A stretch of DNA of 64,000 nt, taken from contig CP143946.1 of the NCBI GenBank assembly GCA_036419695.1, positions 4,334,001 to 4,398,000 of the forward strand, in the 5' to 3' direction. The position numbers and the translations under genes are program-made. The notes beneath the pieces are model-generated. The model had not been told where the DNA came from and made no database searches. It was given only the letters and a program-made list of their open reading frames with translations. The stretch is from [Clostridium] symbiosum (lineage in GTDB: Bacteria; Bacillota; Clostridia; Lachnospirales; Lachnospiraceae). Below are positions 24,470 to 33,028 of the stretch, piece after piece (position 1 is the first letter of the stretch; every line of letters begins with the position of its first letter).

Positions 24470-26419
24470 TTATGCAGATACAGCTTTTTTAGAACTCATA
24501 TACTGCCAGAATGTTGTTCCAATTACCAGAACAAGCCCCACCATATCAGTCATGGCGCCTGGATCCATCATGCAGAGGCCTCCGGCAATCAGGAGCACCC
24601 GGAATACCGGATTTAACTTTCCGAACAGGAATCCGTTCAATGCTGATGCAATGCCGAAAATACCAAGCAGGGATGTCACACAAATCTGAATAACCTGGAC
24701 CACATTCGTATTGATGAATAACATCGCCGGGTTAAAGGCCAGAATATAAGGCACAATGAAGGCCGCAATCGCCAGACGGGTCGCGTTGAAGGCCGTCTTC
24801 ATCGGCGGGGCCTTTGCTATGGCCGAACCGGCGTACGCCGCCAAGGCAACCGGTGGTGTAATATCCGCCACAATACCAAAGTAAAATACAAAGAAATGCG
24901 CGGATACCAGATTGATGCCGATTTCCGGCGAAATCAGGATCGGTGCGCAGATCGCAGCCATGATACTATAGTTTGCCGTTGTTGGAACGCCCATGCCGAG
25001 TACAATACAGCAAAGCATAGTCAGGAAAAGGGCTATAATCGGTTTACCCTGAGATACCGTAACAATGGCCGTAATCAGTTTGGATGCCAGACCGGTTGAT
25101 GTGATGCAGCCAGCAACGAGACCCGCCATTGCACAGGCTACAGCCACTGTGATTGTGCCTTTTCCTCCGGCTTCCAGGGCATCGATAATCTTAGTAAAAT
25201 TGATCCTGTTATCTTTATTAATGAGACCTACACCGATTGCGATAAAAATAGCAACGGATGCTGAAAACTGCATAGTATAGGTATTGGTGGACACCAAGGC
25301 CACCAGCACTACCAGCGGAGCCAGCAGATAGATTTTCTTAATCAGGACTCTCATTTTTGGCAGTTCTTCTTTTGGAATGCCCCTAAGGCCAAGCTTCTGG
25401 GCCTCCAGATGTACTGCAATATAGATTCCGGCAAAATAAAGAATTGCTGGCAGGATTGCCTTCACTGCTACTGTAGCGTAGGGCACTCCCATATACTCTG
25501 CCATCAGGAAAGCGGCTGCTCCCATAATAGGGGGCATAATCTGGCCTCCGGTGGAAGAAGCGGCCTCTACGGCTCCCGCAAACTCCGGTTTATAGCCGCA
25601 TCTCTTCATCATCGGTATTGTAACCGAACCTGTTGTCACCGTGTTGCCGACTGAGGAGCCGGACACCATGCCGCAAAGAGCCGAGGAGATAACCGCCACC
25701 TTGGCAGGTCCGCCGGCCGAGGAACCGCACAGGCTGTTCGCCAGGTCAATAAAGAAATTTGATATTCCGGTCCGTTCCAAAAATGCTCCGAAGATAATAA
25801 ACACCACTATATACTTAGCGCAGACATTAATCGGAGTATTCATAACACCGGTTGTCGTGTAAAAGAGATCATAAATCACCTTTCCGAAACGGACGGTTGC
25901 AAACGTGTATACCAGCAGTGCGCCGACAACACACAGAATCGGTATTCCAACGCAGCGGCGGCAGAGTTCCATCAGCGCCAATACGGCCACGATTGCGATT
26001 ACCACCATCACAGGATCCCTTGTAACGCGGGTTGCCAGCTTGATAATCTGCTGTGCATGGAGAGCAAAATAGAAAAATGGCGCTGAACCTGCCACCATGA
26101 GAACAACATCATACCACGGCATATAGTTAACCCGGGTAACTCCCTTTTTAATCGGATAGTTCAGATAGCCAAGAATCAAAATCATCCCGAGGAAGGTAGT
26201 CAGTCGAACCTCCGGAAGCGCTGTACTGAACAGTGTCACGTAGATACAGTAGATAGAGAAAAGCACTGACAGCCAGCGTATGACAATTAGCGGCTTTCCC
26301 TCCCATATACGGACGTTGGACTCCCTGTCATACTTTTTCATGACTGCTTCCACGTCGGCTGCTGTTCCTACATCAATATCCTGTACCGGAACAGGCTCTT
26401 TCTTGTTCTCATCTTTCAT
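24470..26419 (-). CDS. TRAP transporter fused permease, TAXI type
   Basis: A single ~649-residue protein combines the small (DctQ-like) and large (DctM-like) TRAP permease domains, as usual for TAXI-type systems. An N-terminal charged stretch is followed by about four helices, then a long DctM-like region with GAFLERTGISNFFIDLANSL, ASSTGGQIMPPIMGAAAFL, MGVPTTANYSIMAAICAPIL and ADITPPVALAAYAGSAIA. I prefer the start at 26419 because AAAGGGGAG precedes it; the ATG at 26446 is an alternative. The receptor gene is immediately upstream. Proximity to gdhA and gltS makes glutamate or 2-oxoacids reasonable substrates, but this is inference. Confidence 0.92.
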   Translation of the reverse strand: MKDENKKEPVPVQDIDVGTAADVEAVMKKYDRESNVRIWEGKPLIVIRWLSVLFSIYCIYVTLFSTALPEVRLTTFLGMILILGYLNYPIKKGVTRVNYMPWYDVVLMVAGSAPFFYFALHAQQIIKLATRVTRDPVMVVIAIVAVLALMELCRRCVGIPILCVVGALLVYTFATVRFGKVIYDLFYTTTGVMNTPINVCAKYIVVFIIFGAFLERTGISNFFIDLANSLCGSSAGGPAKVAVISSALCGMVSGSSVGNTVTTGSVTIPMMKRCGYKPEFAGAVEAASSTGGQIMPPIMGAAAFLMAEYMGVPYATVAVKAILPAILYFAGIYIAVHLEAQKLGLRGIPKEELPKMRVLIKKIYLLAPLVVLVALVSTNTYTMQFSASVAIFIAIGVGLINKDNRINFTKIIDALEAGGKGTITVAVACAMAGLVAGCITSTGLASKLITAIVTVSQGKPIIALFLTMLCCIVLGMGVPTTANYSIMAAICAPILISPEIGINLVSAHFFVFYFGIVADITPPVALAAYAGSAIAKAPPMKTAFNATRLAIAAFIVPYILAFNPAMLFINTNVVQVIQICVTSLLGIFGIASALNGFLFGKLNPVFRVLLIAGGLCMMDPGAMTDMVGLVLVIGTTFWQYMSSKKAVSA

Positions 26420-26540
26420 GTTCTCGTTCTCCCCTTTCTCTTTCATGCCCAGTCATCACAATAAAATGAGTTATACCGTTTATAAAAGCTGCGGCAGGCT
26501 CACGCCCACCGCAGCTGCCATTCACTCAGAAAGATCATTA

Positions 26541-27620
26541 TCACTTTGTGGGAACTTCAATTCCTTTTTCAGCGAAGTATTTTGCTGCGCCCGGATGATA
26601 AGGAACTGCAGTAACGGAAGATGCAAAGTCAAGGCTCAGTTCAGCACCCTTTGCATGGGCTGCCGTGATTCCTTCGAGGTTTTCAAAAATACCATAGAGG
26701 AAATTATAAACATCTGCTTCAGATACATCGTCACGTGCGATTACAACTGCACCTACTGCTACTGTTGTGATGTCGCCGTCTGTGCCATATGCGGAAGCCG
26801 GGATTACATTCTTGCTATAGTATGGAGATGACTCGAGCAGAATGCTCATATGTTCATCATCCAGACCAACCAGATAAACCTTCTTGGTTGCTGCCAGAGA
26901 TGTGATGGCTGTAGTAGGTGCTCCTGCAACTACAAACGCCGCGTCGATCTTGCCATCCTGAAGAGCCTCTGCACTGTCGCCAAATGACTGATATGTAGGT
27001 TTAATATCTTTCTCGATATCCATTCCGTAAGCACCGAGTACATCTACTGCGTTGTAATATACACCGGAGCCTGCTGCACCGACGGAAACATTCTTACCTG
27101 CCAAATCTGCAACGGACTTGATATTCGGATCCAGAGTAACGATCTGAACCTGCTCCATATACAGAGCTGCAACTGTGGAGAAGTTCTCTACCTTGCCGTA
27201 TTCTTCAAAAAGATTGGTGCCGTTATATGCATATGCCATAACGTCGGACTGTACAAATCCGAGCTGGGCGTCACCGGCATCCATAGCCTCGATATTAGCC
27301 TGAGAACCACCGGAGGTGATTGCGGTAACCTTCGTGCTGGTGCTCTCGCCTATCTTACCGGCTAAAACGCCGCCAAAACCATAATAGGTACCCTGATCTC
27401 CGCCTGTCGTGAAGTTAAGGCTGGTGCCGCCTTCCATTCCTCCTTTGACAGTACTGGCCGCTGCTGCTTCAGCTCCCTCTGTCTCAGCTTCTTTGGCTGC
27501 CTCGGTGGCTGCTTCTGGAGCAGCTGCCTGAGTGCTTTCTTTACCGCCTGAACTACAACCTGATAAAACAGTTCCCATGACCATAGCCGCAGCGAGTACA
27601 AGTGCTAATTTTTTTCTCAT
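26541..27620 (-). CDS. TAXI-family TRAP substrate-binding lipoprotein
   Basis: This is a 359-residue solute receptor. The signal MRKKLALVLAAAMVMGTVL is followed by the lipobox cysteine (SGCSSGG) and an Ala/Glu-rich linker. The mature domain has the TAXI hallmarks: LNFTTGGDQGTYYGFGGVLA, TAITSGGSQANIEAMDAGDA (the SGGS region), LGFVQSDVMAYAYNGT, NVSVGAAGSGVYYNA and, at the end, TAVPYHPGAAKYFAEKGI. The start at 27620 follows AAGGGAGGAATTATCT. A strong promoter lies at 27706-27734. It pairs with the fused permease downstream. Confidence 0.94.
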   Translation of the reverse strand: MRKKLALVLAAAMVMGTVLSGCSSGGKESTQAAAPEAATEAAKEAETEGAEAAAASTVKGGMEGGTSLNFTTGGDQGTYYGFGGVLAGKIGESTSTKVTAITSGGSQANIEAMDAGDAQLGFVQSDVMAYAYNGTNLFEEYGKVENFSTVAALYMEQVQIVTLDPNIKSVADLAGKNVSVGAAGSGVYYNAVDVLGAYGMDIEKDIKPTYQSFGDSAEALQDGKIDAAFVVAGAPTTAITSLAATKKVYLVGLDDEHMSILLESSPYYSKNVIPASAYGTDGDITTVAVGAVVIARDDVSEADVYNFLYGIFENLEGITAAHAKGAELSLDFASSVTAVPYHPGAAKYFAEKGIEVPTK

Positions 27621-27705
27621 AGATAATTCCTCCCTTATGTGAATTATTAAACATCCTTTCTTTTTGTCTATTTTACAACAATGTGAAAGGATATCAGCTG
27701 CTTTC

Positions 27706-27734
27706 ATTATACAGGTATTTTTAACCAATTACAA
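27706..27734 (-). promoter_or_regulatory. Promoter of the TAXI-TRAP operon
   Basis: On the minus strand, TTGTAA (27734-27729), 17 bases and TATAAT (27711-27706), with a TG just before the -10 box. The AT-rich remainder of the 345-base gap up to 27965 holds only the terminator of the next gene. Confidence 0.65.
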
Positions 27735-27881
27735 TACAAAATATTATTATTTTCTATTTTTCCTTTACATTTCATAACAAATCAATAAATAAACTATAAA
27801 AAAGACTCCTTTTTTTTGTAAAAATAGAATAACTTGCATATTTATCAAAAGGATTTTTCGAAAGCTCGAAGATCATAATGA

Positions 27882-27927
27882 TAAAAAAATGACAGGTGAT
27901 AATCGAACTGTCAATTACCACCTGTCA
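27882..27927 (-). terminator. Terminator of the 2-hydroxyacid dehydrogenase gene
   Basis: TGACAGGTG (27890-27898) pairs with CACCTGTCA (27919-27927). On the minus strand it is followed by seven Ts. Confidence 0.85.
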
Positions 27928-27965
27928 CTTATGTCAGAATTAAATTTTAATATAATAATTATGGA

Positions 27966-28910
27966 TTACAGACTTAAAGCTTCCTTAATCTTGGAGATAA
28001 TAAGGATACCGATATCTCTGGAGGCATCTACCGACTGAGCGCCGATGTGTGGAGATACGATGAAATTATCGCACTCAAACAGTGGGCTTACGAAGGAATC
28101 ATTGCCTGTCAGGCCGCTGCCTGCCAGTTCGTTCTCCATAACGTCGGAAGCATATCCGCCGATTTTGCCTGCTTTAAGAGCTTCATACATATCTTTCTCA
28201 TTTACAATACCGCCACGGCTCATGTTAAGAACAACTGCGTCATCTTTCATCTCAGCGATGGATTTTGCATTGAACAGATCCTTTGTCTCTGGTGTCAGCG
28301 GCACATGGATGGATACGAAGTCGGCAACTTTCAGCATCTCTTCGATTGTCATGCCTGTAGCATGCTCTTTTTCGAAATCTTCCGGTTTAAGGAATGGATC
28401 GTATGCAACAACTGTCATGCCGAATGCACGTCCCAGTTCGCCCACGCGGCGTCCGATACGGCCAAAGCCCATAACGCCCAGTGTCTTTCCGCGAAGCTCA
28501 CGGCCAACGAATTTGTATTTATCCCACTCATGTTTTACTTTAACATCATAGTTTGCTGTGATAGTTCCACGGGAAATGTCAAGCATCTTGGAGAATGTCA
28601 GCTCTGCAACTGCATTAGCGTTCATGCCAGGTGCATTGAAAATCTGAATTCCTTTTTCTTTCGCATATTCTGTATCGATGTGGTTTAAACCAACGGAGCA
28701 AACGCCGATAATCTTCAAGTTCTTTGCTGCATCCAGAACTTCTTTGTCAATCTTCGGGTCAACACGCATGATCAGCACATCTACATCACCAATCTCAGCA
28801 ATAAGCTGCTCTTTGGAGGATGGAAGATTATCTGCTGTTTTTACAGTCATGTACTTGCCGAGTTCTTCTGCGATACCTGCGTATACTCTGTCAATGATAA
28901 GACATTTCAT
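27966..28910 (-). CDS. D-isomer-specific 2-hydroxyacid dehydrogenase
   Basis: This 314-residue NAD-dependent oxidoreductase interconverts 2-oxo acids and (R)-2-hydroxy acids. The Rossmann motif is GKTLGVMGFGRIGRRVGELG. The catalytic Arg is in NMSRGGIVNEKD, the acidic partner near DVMENELAG, and the His in IVSPHIGAQSVDASRD. It resembles phosphoglycerate-dehydrogenase-like catabolic members and is a clear paralogue of the gene at 48531 (shared VDVLIMRVDPKI-type and NHID-type segments). It is transcribed after gdhA with a large hairpin between. A role as 2-hydroxyglutarate dehydrogenase in glutamate fermentation is tempting, but the sequence type is not that of the enzyme I remember from Acidaminococcus. 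Confidence 0.9.
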   Translation of the reverse strand: MKCLIIDRVYAGIAEELGKYMTVKTADNLPSSKEQLIAEIGDVDVLIMRVDPKIDKEVLDAAKNLKIIGVCSVGLNHIDTEYAKEKGIQIFNAPGMNANAVAELTFSKMLDISRGTITANYDVKVKHEWDKYKFVGRELRGKTLGVMGFGRIGRRVGELGRAFGMTVVAYDPFLKPEDFEKEHATGMTIEEMLKVADFVSIHVPLTPETKDLFNAKSIAEMKDDAVVLNMSRGGIVNEKDMYEALKAGKIGGYASDVMENELAGSGLTGNDSFVSPLFECDNFIVSPHIGAQSVDASRDIGILIISKIKEALSL

Positions 28911-29016
28911 AATAATTACTCCTTTCAGAATTTAAGTCTATGTTATTATACCAGCTTTTCTCCGGCCAGCAGCTAAAGCCCCCACGGGTACTTTCCACTC
29001 TGTCCTGATTTTTAAC

Positions 29017-29080
29017 AATGGGCTGCTGCCTTAAGCCTTATGCCAATCCGGCATTCTTCTGCTTAATGCAGCAGCCCATT
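29017..29080. terminator. Large two-part hairpin downstream of gdhA
   Basis: AATGGGCTGCTGC (29017-29029) pairs perfectly with GCAGCAGCCCATT (29068-29080). Inside, TTAAGC (29031-29036) pairs with GCTTAA (29061-29066), and a small TGCC/GGCA hairpin forms the tip. The U-run on the minus strand is weak, so it may be a terminator, an attenuator or an mRNA-stabilising end. Confidence 0.65.
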
Positions 29081-29134
29081 CATTCAGACAACCGCTATAT
29101 GCAATTGTTATGTAATAACTTTTAAAACTTCAGA

Positions 29135-30487
29135 TTACCAAGCAATACCCTGAGCCATCATAGCATCAGCGATCTTCTGGAAACCAACGATGTTAGCGCC
29201 TGCTACCAGGTTGTAGCCTAAGCCGTAACGCTCTGCTGCTGCTGCAGAACCATCATGGATATCTGTCATAATCTGATGAAGTTTGGAGTCAACTTCCTCT
29301 GCTGTCCAGGAAAGTCTCTCGCTGTTCTGGCTCATCTCAAGACCGGAAACAAGAACACCACCTGCGTTTACAGCCTTGGAAGGAGCTACTACCATGTTCT
29401 TCTGCTCCATTAAGAATCTAAGAGCTTCGTTTGTGGTAGGCATGTTAGCTACTTCGATGTAGTATTTAACGTTGTTAGCAACGATCTTCTTAGCCTGCTC
29501 TAAGTCAACGTCGTTCTGTGTAGCACATGGCATAACGATGTCAACCTTCTGGCCCCATGGTTTCTCACCTGGGAAGAACTGAACGCCGAACTTGTCTGCG
29601 TAATCCTGAACTTTGTTACGTCCGGATGCTCTCATCTCAAGCATGTAGTCGATCTTCTCTTTTGTTACAACGCCGTCTGGATCGTAGATGTATCCGTCTG
29701 GTCCGGAAAGTGTAACAGCCTTAGCGCCTAATTCAGCAAGCTTTGTAGCAGCGCCCCAAGCAACGTTACCGAAGCCTGCAAGTGCAACTGTCTTTCCTTT
29801 AAGAGTATCGTTCTCATGTTTCATAACTGCTTCTACATAGTATACGGAACCGAAACCTGTAGCTTCCGGACGAACTAAGGAACCACCGAAGGATCTTCCT
29901 TTACCTGTAAGAACGCCGTTGTAGAAACCACCAACGAGCTTACGGTACTGTCCGTACATATAACCGATTTCACGAGCGCCTACACCAAGGTCACCAGCTG
30001 GAACGTCAACGTCTGGTCCAATGTGACGATATAACTCTGTCATAAAGGACTGGCAGAATCTCATAACTTCTCTGTCGCTCTTTCCGTTCGGATCGAAGTC
30101 GGAACCACCTTTTGCACCACCCATAGGAAGTGTTGTAAGGCTGTCTTTGAATGCCTGCTCAAATCCTAAGAATTTCATAATAGAAAGGTTTACATTTGGA
30201 GCAAAACGTAAGCCGCCCTTGTACGGTCCAATGGCGCCGTTGAACTGAACGCGGTATCCTGTGTTTACATGAATCTTGTGATTGTCATCCTCCCACGGAA
30301 CGCGGAACTCGATGATTCTCTCCGGAATTACCATTCTTTCAAGGAGAGCTACCTCTTCATACTCCGGATGTGCGTCTACTACCGGGCCAAGGGAAGATAA
30401 AACCTCTTCGACGGTCTGGCAGAATTCCGGCTCATCTGCGTATTTCTTTTCCACTTCCGCGATTACTCTGTCAACATACTTGCTCAT
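29135..30487 (-). CDS. gdhA: NAD-specific glutamate dehydrogenase
   Basis: This enzyme oxidatively deaminates glutamate to 2-oxoglutarate and ammonia, the entry to glutamate fermentation. It has 450 residues, the hexameric small-subunit type. Catalytic landmarks: GPYKGGLRFAPNVN (substrate Lys), FEQAFKDSLTTLPMGGAKGG (two more lysines), DVPAGDLGVGAREIGYM (catalytic Asp) and the Rossmann GKTVALAGFGNVAWGAA. The sequence is nearly that of the crystallised Clostridium symbiosum enzyme as I recall it, with scattered substitutions, which identifies the host group. The ATG at 30487 has AGGAGG 9 bases upstream. Its codons favour the pattern of highly expressed genes compared with its neighbours. A consensus-like promoter lies at 30617-30645. 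Confidence 0.97.
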   Translation of the reverse strand: MSKYVDRVIAEVEKKYADEPEFCQTVEEVLSSLGPVVDAHPEYEEVALLERMVIPERIIEFRVPWEDDNHKIHVNTGYRVQFNGAIGPYKGGLRFAPNVNLSIMKFLGFEQAFKDSLTTLPMGGAKGGSDFDPNGKSDREVMRFCQSFMTELYRHIGPDVDVPAGDLGVGAREIGYMYGQYRKLVGGFYNGVLTGKGRSFGGSLVRPEATGFGSVYYVEAVMKHENDTLKGKTVALAGFGNVAWGAATKLAELGAKAVTLSGPDGYIYDPDGVVTKEKIDYMLEMRASGRNKVQDYADKFGVQFFPGEKPWGQKVDIVMPCATQNDVDLEQAKKIVANNVKYYIEVANMPTTNEALRFLMEQKNMVVAPSKAVNAGGVLVSGLEMSQNSERLSWTAEEVDSKLHQIMTDIHDGSAAAAERYGLGYNLVAGANIVGFQKIADAMMAQGIAW

Positions 30488-30616
30488 TGCAATATACCTC
30501 CTGTTTGATATATGATTTTAAAAGTTTCACTACTCACAGGAACCAGATTATGTAAATCTTAAACAAAAATCCCTCACGATTCCTTTTGTTTTTGTGAAAT
30601 TTTCTGTTCTGTTTTT

Positions 30617-30645
30617 ATTATAACGCATTTCCCATTTATAAGCAA
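30617..30645 (-). promoter_or_regulatory. gdhA promoter
   Basis: On the minus strand, TTGCTT (30645-30640), exactly 17 bases and TATAAT (30622-30617), giving an untranslated leader of roughly 120 bases. Confidence 0.65.
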
Positions 30646-30689
30646 ATTGAATTAGCATTATAATTGTTATTATTTTTTGTTTATATTCT

Positions 30690-30775
30690 CCAAAAACGGT
30701 GTTTTCTGCCACCTCGTGCAGGGCTGTTTCTCCCCGCAGGAAGAGGTGAAAAGCCTGCCCCGCAGACCCTTCACC
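30690..30775 (-). other. Hairpin-rich region between gltS and gdhA
   Basis: On the minus strand, bases 30775-30762 and 30758-30745 can form a 14-bp RNA stem, counting G-U pairs, with a 3-base GGG loop. Further on, GGTG/CACC with a following GTTTTT (near 30712-30690) looks like a weak terminator for gltS. This accounts for most of the 354-base gap upstream of gdhA; no ORF of interest is there. Confidence 0.5.
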
Positions 30776-30841
30776 GTCCTGTAAAAGTCAACTCTTATAA
30801 AAGAATCTTTCTATCAAAAAGTTATTAATTCTTATTCCTGA

Positions 30842-32029
30842 TTAGTGGAAGAAGTTAATAAATGCCGTCAGGATAGAAGCGTTAAGGAAGTCGATAAATA
30901 AACTTCCTACCAGCGGCACTACCATGAATGCGGTAGGAGCCGGGCCGTACTGTCCTGTAACTGCCTGCATGTTAGCCATGGCATTCGGGGTTGCACCCAT
31001 ACCGAAGCCACAGAAACCTGTAGTCATAACGGCTGCGTCGTATGTTCTTCCGAGTACGTTGAATACTACGAAATAAGCGTAAAGGAACATAAGGATTGTC
31101 TGTGCCGCAAGCATTACCACTAACGGAAGAGCCAGCTCTGCCAGCTGCCACAGTTTCATATCGATCATGGCAAGGCCAAGGAAAATGGACAGACATGAAC
31201 CGCCGAGCGTTCCGATTTCTTCCATTGGAATTTCTTTCTGCTGTACATCCATAATATTACGGATTACAGCGCCGACCAGCATGGCGCCTATGTAGAATGG
31301 GAACGTCATCAGCTTGCCAAGGAACATGGAAACAACCGTACCTACACCGATTGCAATAATCAGATAAAGGAATGCATCCAGGAAACGTTTGGAATCAATT
31401 GCGCCTGTTTCGTCTTTTTCAACGATTTCTTCAACCGTTGTATCAGAAGCTGCGGAACTTAATTTAAATTTATGAATTTTGTTGTATGCAATAGGTCCGC
31501 CGATTGCACAGCCTGCAACAAGGCCAAATGTTGCGGAAGCGATAGCCACTACGTTGGCATTGGCAACGCCCAGCTCTTCCAGCATCGGTCCGAAGGAACC
31601 TGCTGTTCCGTGTCCGCCTACCATCGGAATGGAACCTGTGGCAAGACCAAGTCTTGGGTCAAGACCGAATGCAGATGCGAGGCCTGCACCCAGACAGTTC
31701 TGTAATACTACCATTACTACTGCGAGCAGAAGGAATACGATTGTCTGGATTCCTCCCTTTTTCAGCATTCTGAAAGATGCCGTATAACCTACGCTACAGA
31801 AGAACGCCACCATAAATACATTCTTCAACGTCATATCTGCGGAAATTTCAACGATCCCCGCGCTTCTAACTGCAAGATGCAGAATCGCATAGATGAAACC
31901 ACCAACTACAGGTGCCGGAATACAGTATCTACGGAGAACCGCAATTTTGTCGACAAGAACGCGTCCCAGAAGAAGAACGATTGCCGCAACCGCGGTTGCC
32001 TGATACATATCAAGCTCAATAACTTTCAT
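30842..32029 (-). CDS. gltS: Sodium/glutamate symporter
   Basis: This 395-residue inner-membrane transporter has about ten hydrophobic segments arranged as an inverted repeat, typical of GltS. Diagnostic stretches: IELDMYQATAVAAIVLLLGR, PAPVVGGFIYAILH, GLATGSIPMVGGHGTAGSFG (re-entrant loop), GPIAYNKI and TGFCGFGMGATPNAMANMQ (second re-entrant loop). It imports glutamate with Na+. Placed between gdhA and the GlnK/GlnL genes on the same strand, it supplies the dehydrogenase and is likely controlled by that two-component system. Confidence 0.96.
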   Translation of the reverse strand: MKVIELDMYQATAVAAIVLLLGRVLVDKIAVLRRYCIPAPVVGGFIYAILHLAVRSAGIVEISADMTLKNVFMVAFFCSVGYTASFRMLKKGGIQTIVFLLLAVVMVVLQNCLGAGLASAFGLDPRLGLATGSIPMVGGHGTAGSFGPMLEELGVANANVVAIASATFGLVAGCAIGGPIAYNKIHKFKLSSAASDTTVEEIVEKDETGAIDSKRFLDAFLYLIIAIGVGTVVSMFLGKLMTFPFYIGAMLVGAVIRNIMDVQQKEIPMEEIGTLGGSCLSIFLGLAMIDMKLWQLAELALPLVVMLAAQTILMFLYAYFVVFNVLGRTYDAAVMTTGFCGFGMGATPNAMANMQAVTGQYGPAPTAFMVVPLVGSLFIDFLNASILTAFINFFH

Positions 32030-32099
32030 ACAACTACCTCCAATATATTATTTGTTTACGTTGAAGGCAGTATAAATCACATCTCTCAAAAAACTACAA

Positions 32100-32160
32100 A
32101 ATAATTCAAGAATATATTCAAAAAGTTATAACACTTTTTTAACTTTGTTTATAACGTGTT
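32100..32160 (-). promoter_or_regulatory. gltS upstream region with repeated TTATAAC boxes
   Basis: The 150-base gap before gltS is AT-rich. GTTATAACAC (about 32125-32134) and TTTATAACGTG (about 32148-32158) form a direct repeat roughly two helical turns apart, a plausible site for the response regulator encoded next door. No clear consensus promoter was seen. Confidence 0.35.
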
Positions 32161-32179
32161 TAGAAACGGTATAAATACG

Positions 32180-33025
32180 TTAGATTTCCCGGTCTGCCGC
32201 CAGCATCAGGCTGTCTATAAACTTCTTGATGCTCACCTTGCCGCCGTACTTTCTCTTTCCACGGATATAATCCATCTCCGCCCGGATCTCCTCAAATGGG
32301 AAAAGCGTGCTTGAATAGGCCGTAAACGTGTCGTTCATAAAGTCCTCAATCCCCAGATGCGCAAGATTGGACATGCCCACCGCTATGGCTCTTCTGATTC
32401 TCTGCTCCATATTCTTCGGGGCGTCGCTGAGTATCTCGCAGAGCTGTCCGATGCTCACCTGGGAAATCGGCCTCTTATTGCTGTGCAGATACTGGCAGAT
32501 TCTCATAATGTCGTCTCCGCCCTTTTCTCCCGACATTCCAAGTCTGTTGAGAATGTACTGGACCTTTCTGCCATAACCGTCGTCCGGCTTCTTCTCCTTC
32601 GGCATGTCGGCAATCTCAGCCATGAACATCTTTTTGATATTGGACAGGGTCTTCTCGTTCTCAATCTGCTTCTCCACTTTCTGGATGACAGACTTCACTT
32701 CAATGATATTGATTGGCTTGCTGATAAAAAATTCCATTCCTGCATCATAGGCCTTACCTACAAGCTCTTTGGCGGATACCTGGGATATCATGATGCATCT
32801 AGCATTACATCCCTTTTCCTTCAGTTCTCTCACAAGCTCGACGCCGTCCTTGCCCGGCATCAGGAAATCCACAAGAATTACATCGGGCTCAAGAGCCAGG
32901 ATCTCATCCACGTTGGCAGGCTCTCCCTCCGTCGTTCCACAGATTGTTCCCAGTTCATTGTCTTCAATAATATCTTCCAGAATGCTGATTACGGTTACGT
33001 CATCTTCTACAATATAAATTTCCAT
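32180..33025 (-). CDS. glnL: Response regulator, GlnL (YcbB) type
   Basis: This 281-residue regulator has an N-terminal receiver domain with the acidic pocket E7-D8-D9 and phosphoacceptor D53 (VILVDFLMPGKDG), then the Lys in FFISKPINI. A short helical linker leads to a C-terminal YcbB-type DNA-binding domain, seen in YILNRLGMSGEKGGDDIMR, RRAIAVGMSNLAHLGIEDF and RGKRKYGGKVSIKKFIDSL. In Bacillus subtilis the homologous GlnK-GlnL pair induces glutaminase and a glutamine transporter. The kinase gene ends 3 bases before this start. Sitting beside gltS, it probably senses glutamate or glutamine. Confidence 0.92.
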   Translation of the reverse strand: MEIYIVEDDVTVISILEDIIEDNELGTICGTTEGEPANVDEILALEPDVILVDFLMPGKDGVELVRELKEKGCNARCIMISQVSAKELVGKAYDAGMEFFISKPINIIEVKSVIQKVEKQIENEKTLSNIKKMFMAEIADMPKEKKPDDGYGRKVQYILNRLGMSGEKGGDDIMRICQYLHSNKRPISQVSIGQLCEILSDAPKNMEQRIRRAIAVGMSNLAHLGIEDFMNDTFTAYSSTLFPFEEIRAEMDYIRGKRKYGGKVSIKKFIDSLMLAADREI

Positions 33026-33028
33026 TTT

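Noticed and set aside
27966..28910. Firm assignment as 2-hydroxyglutarate dehydrogenase of glutamate fermentation
   Set aside because: Position after gdhA is suggestive, but the sequence resembles phosphoglycerate-dehydrogenase-like enzymes more than the Acidaminococcus enzyme I recall.
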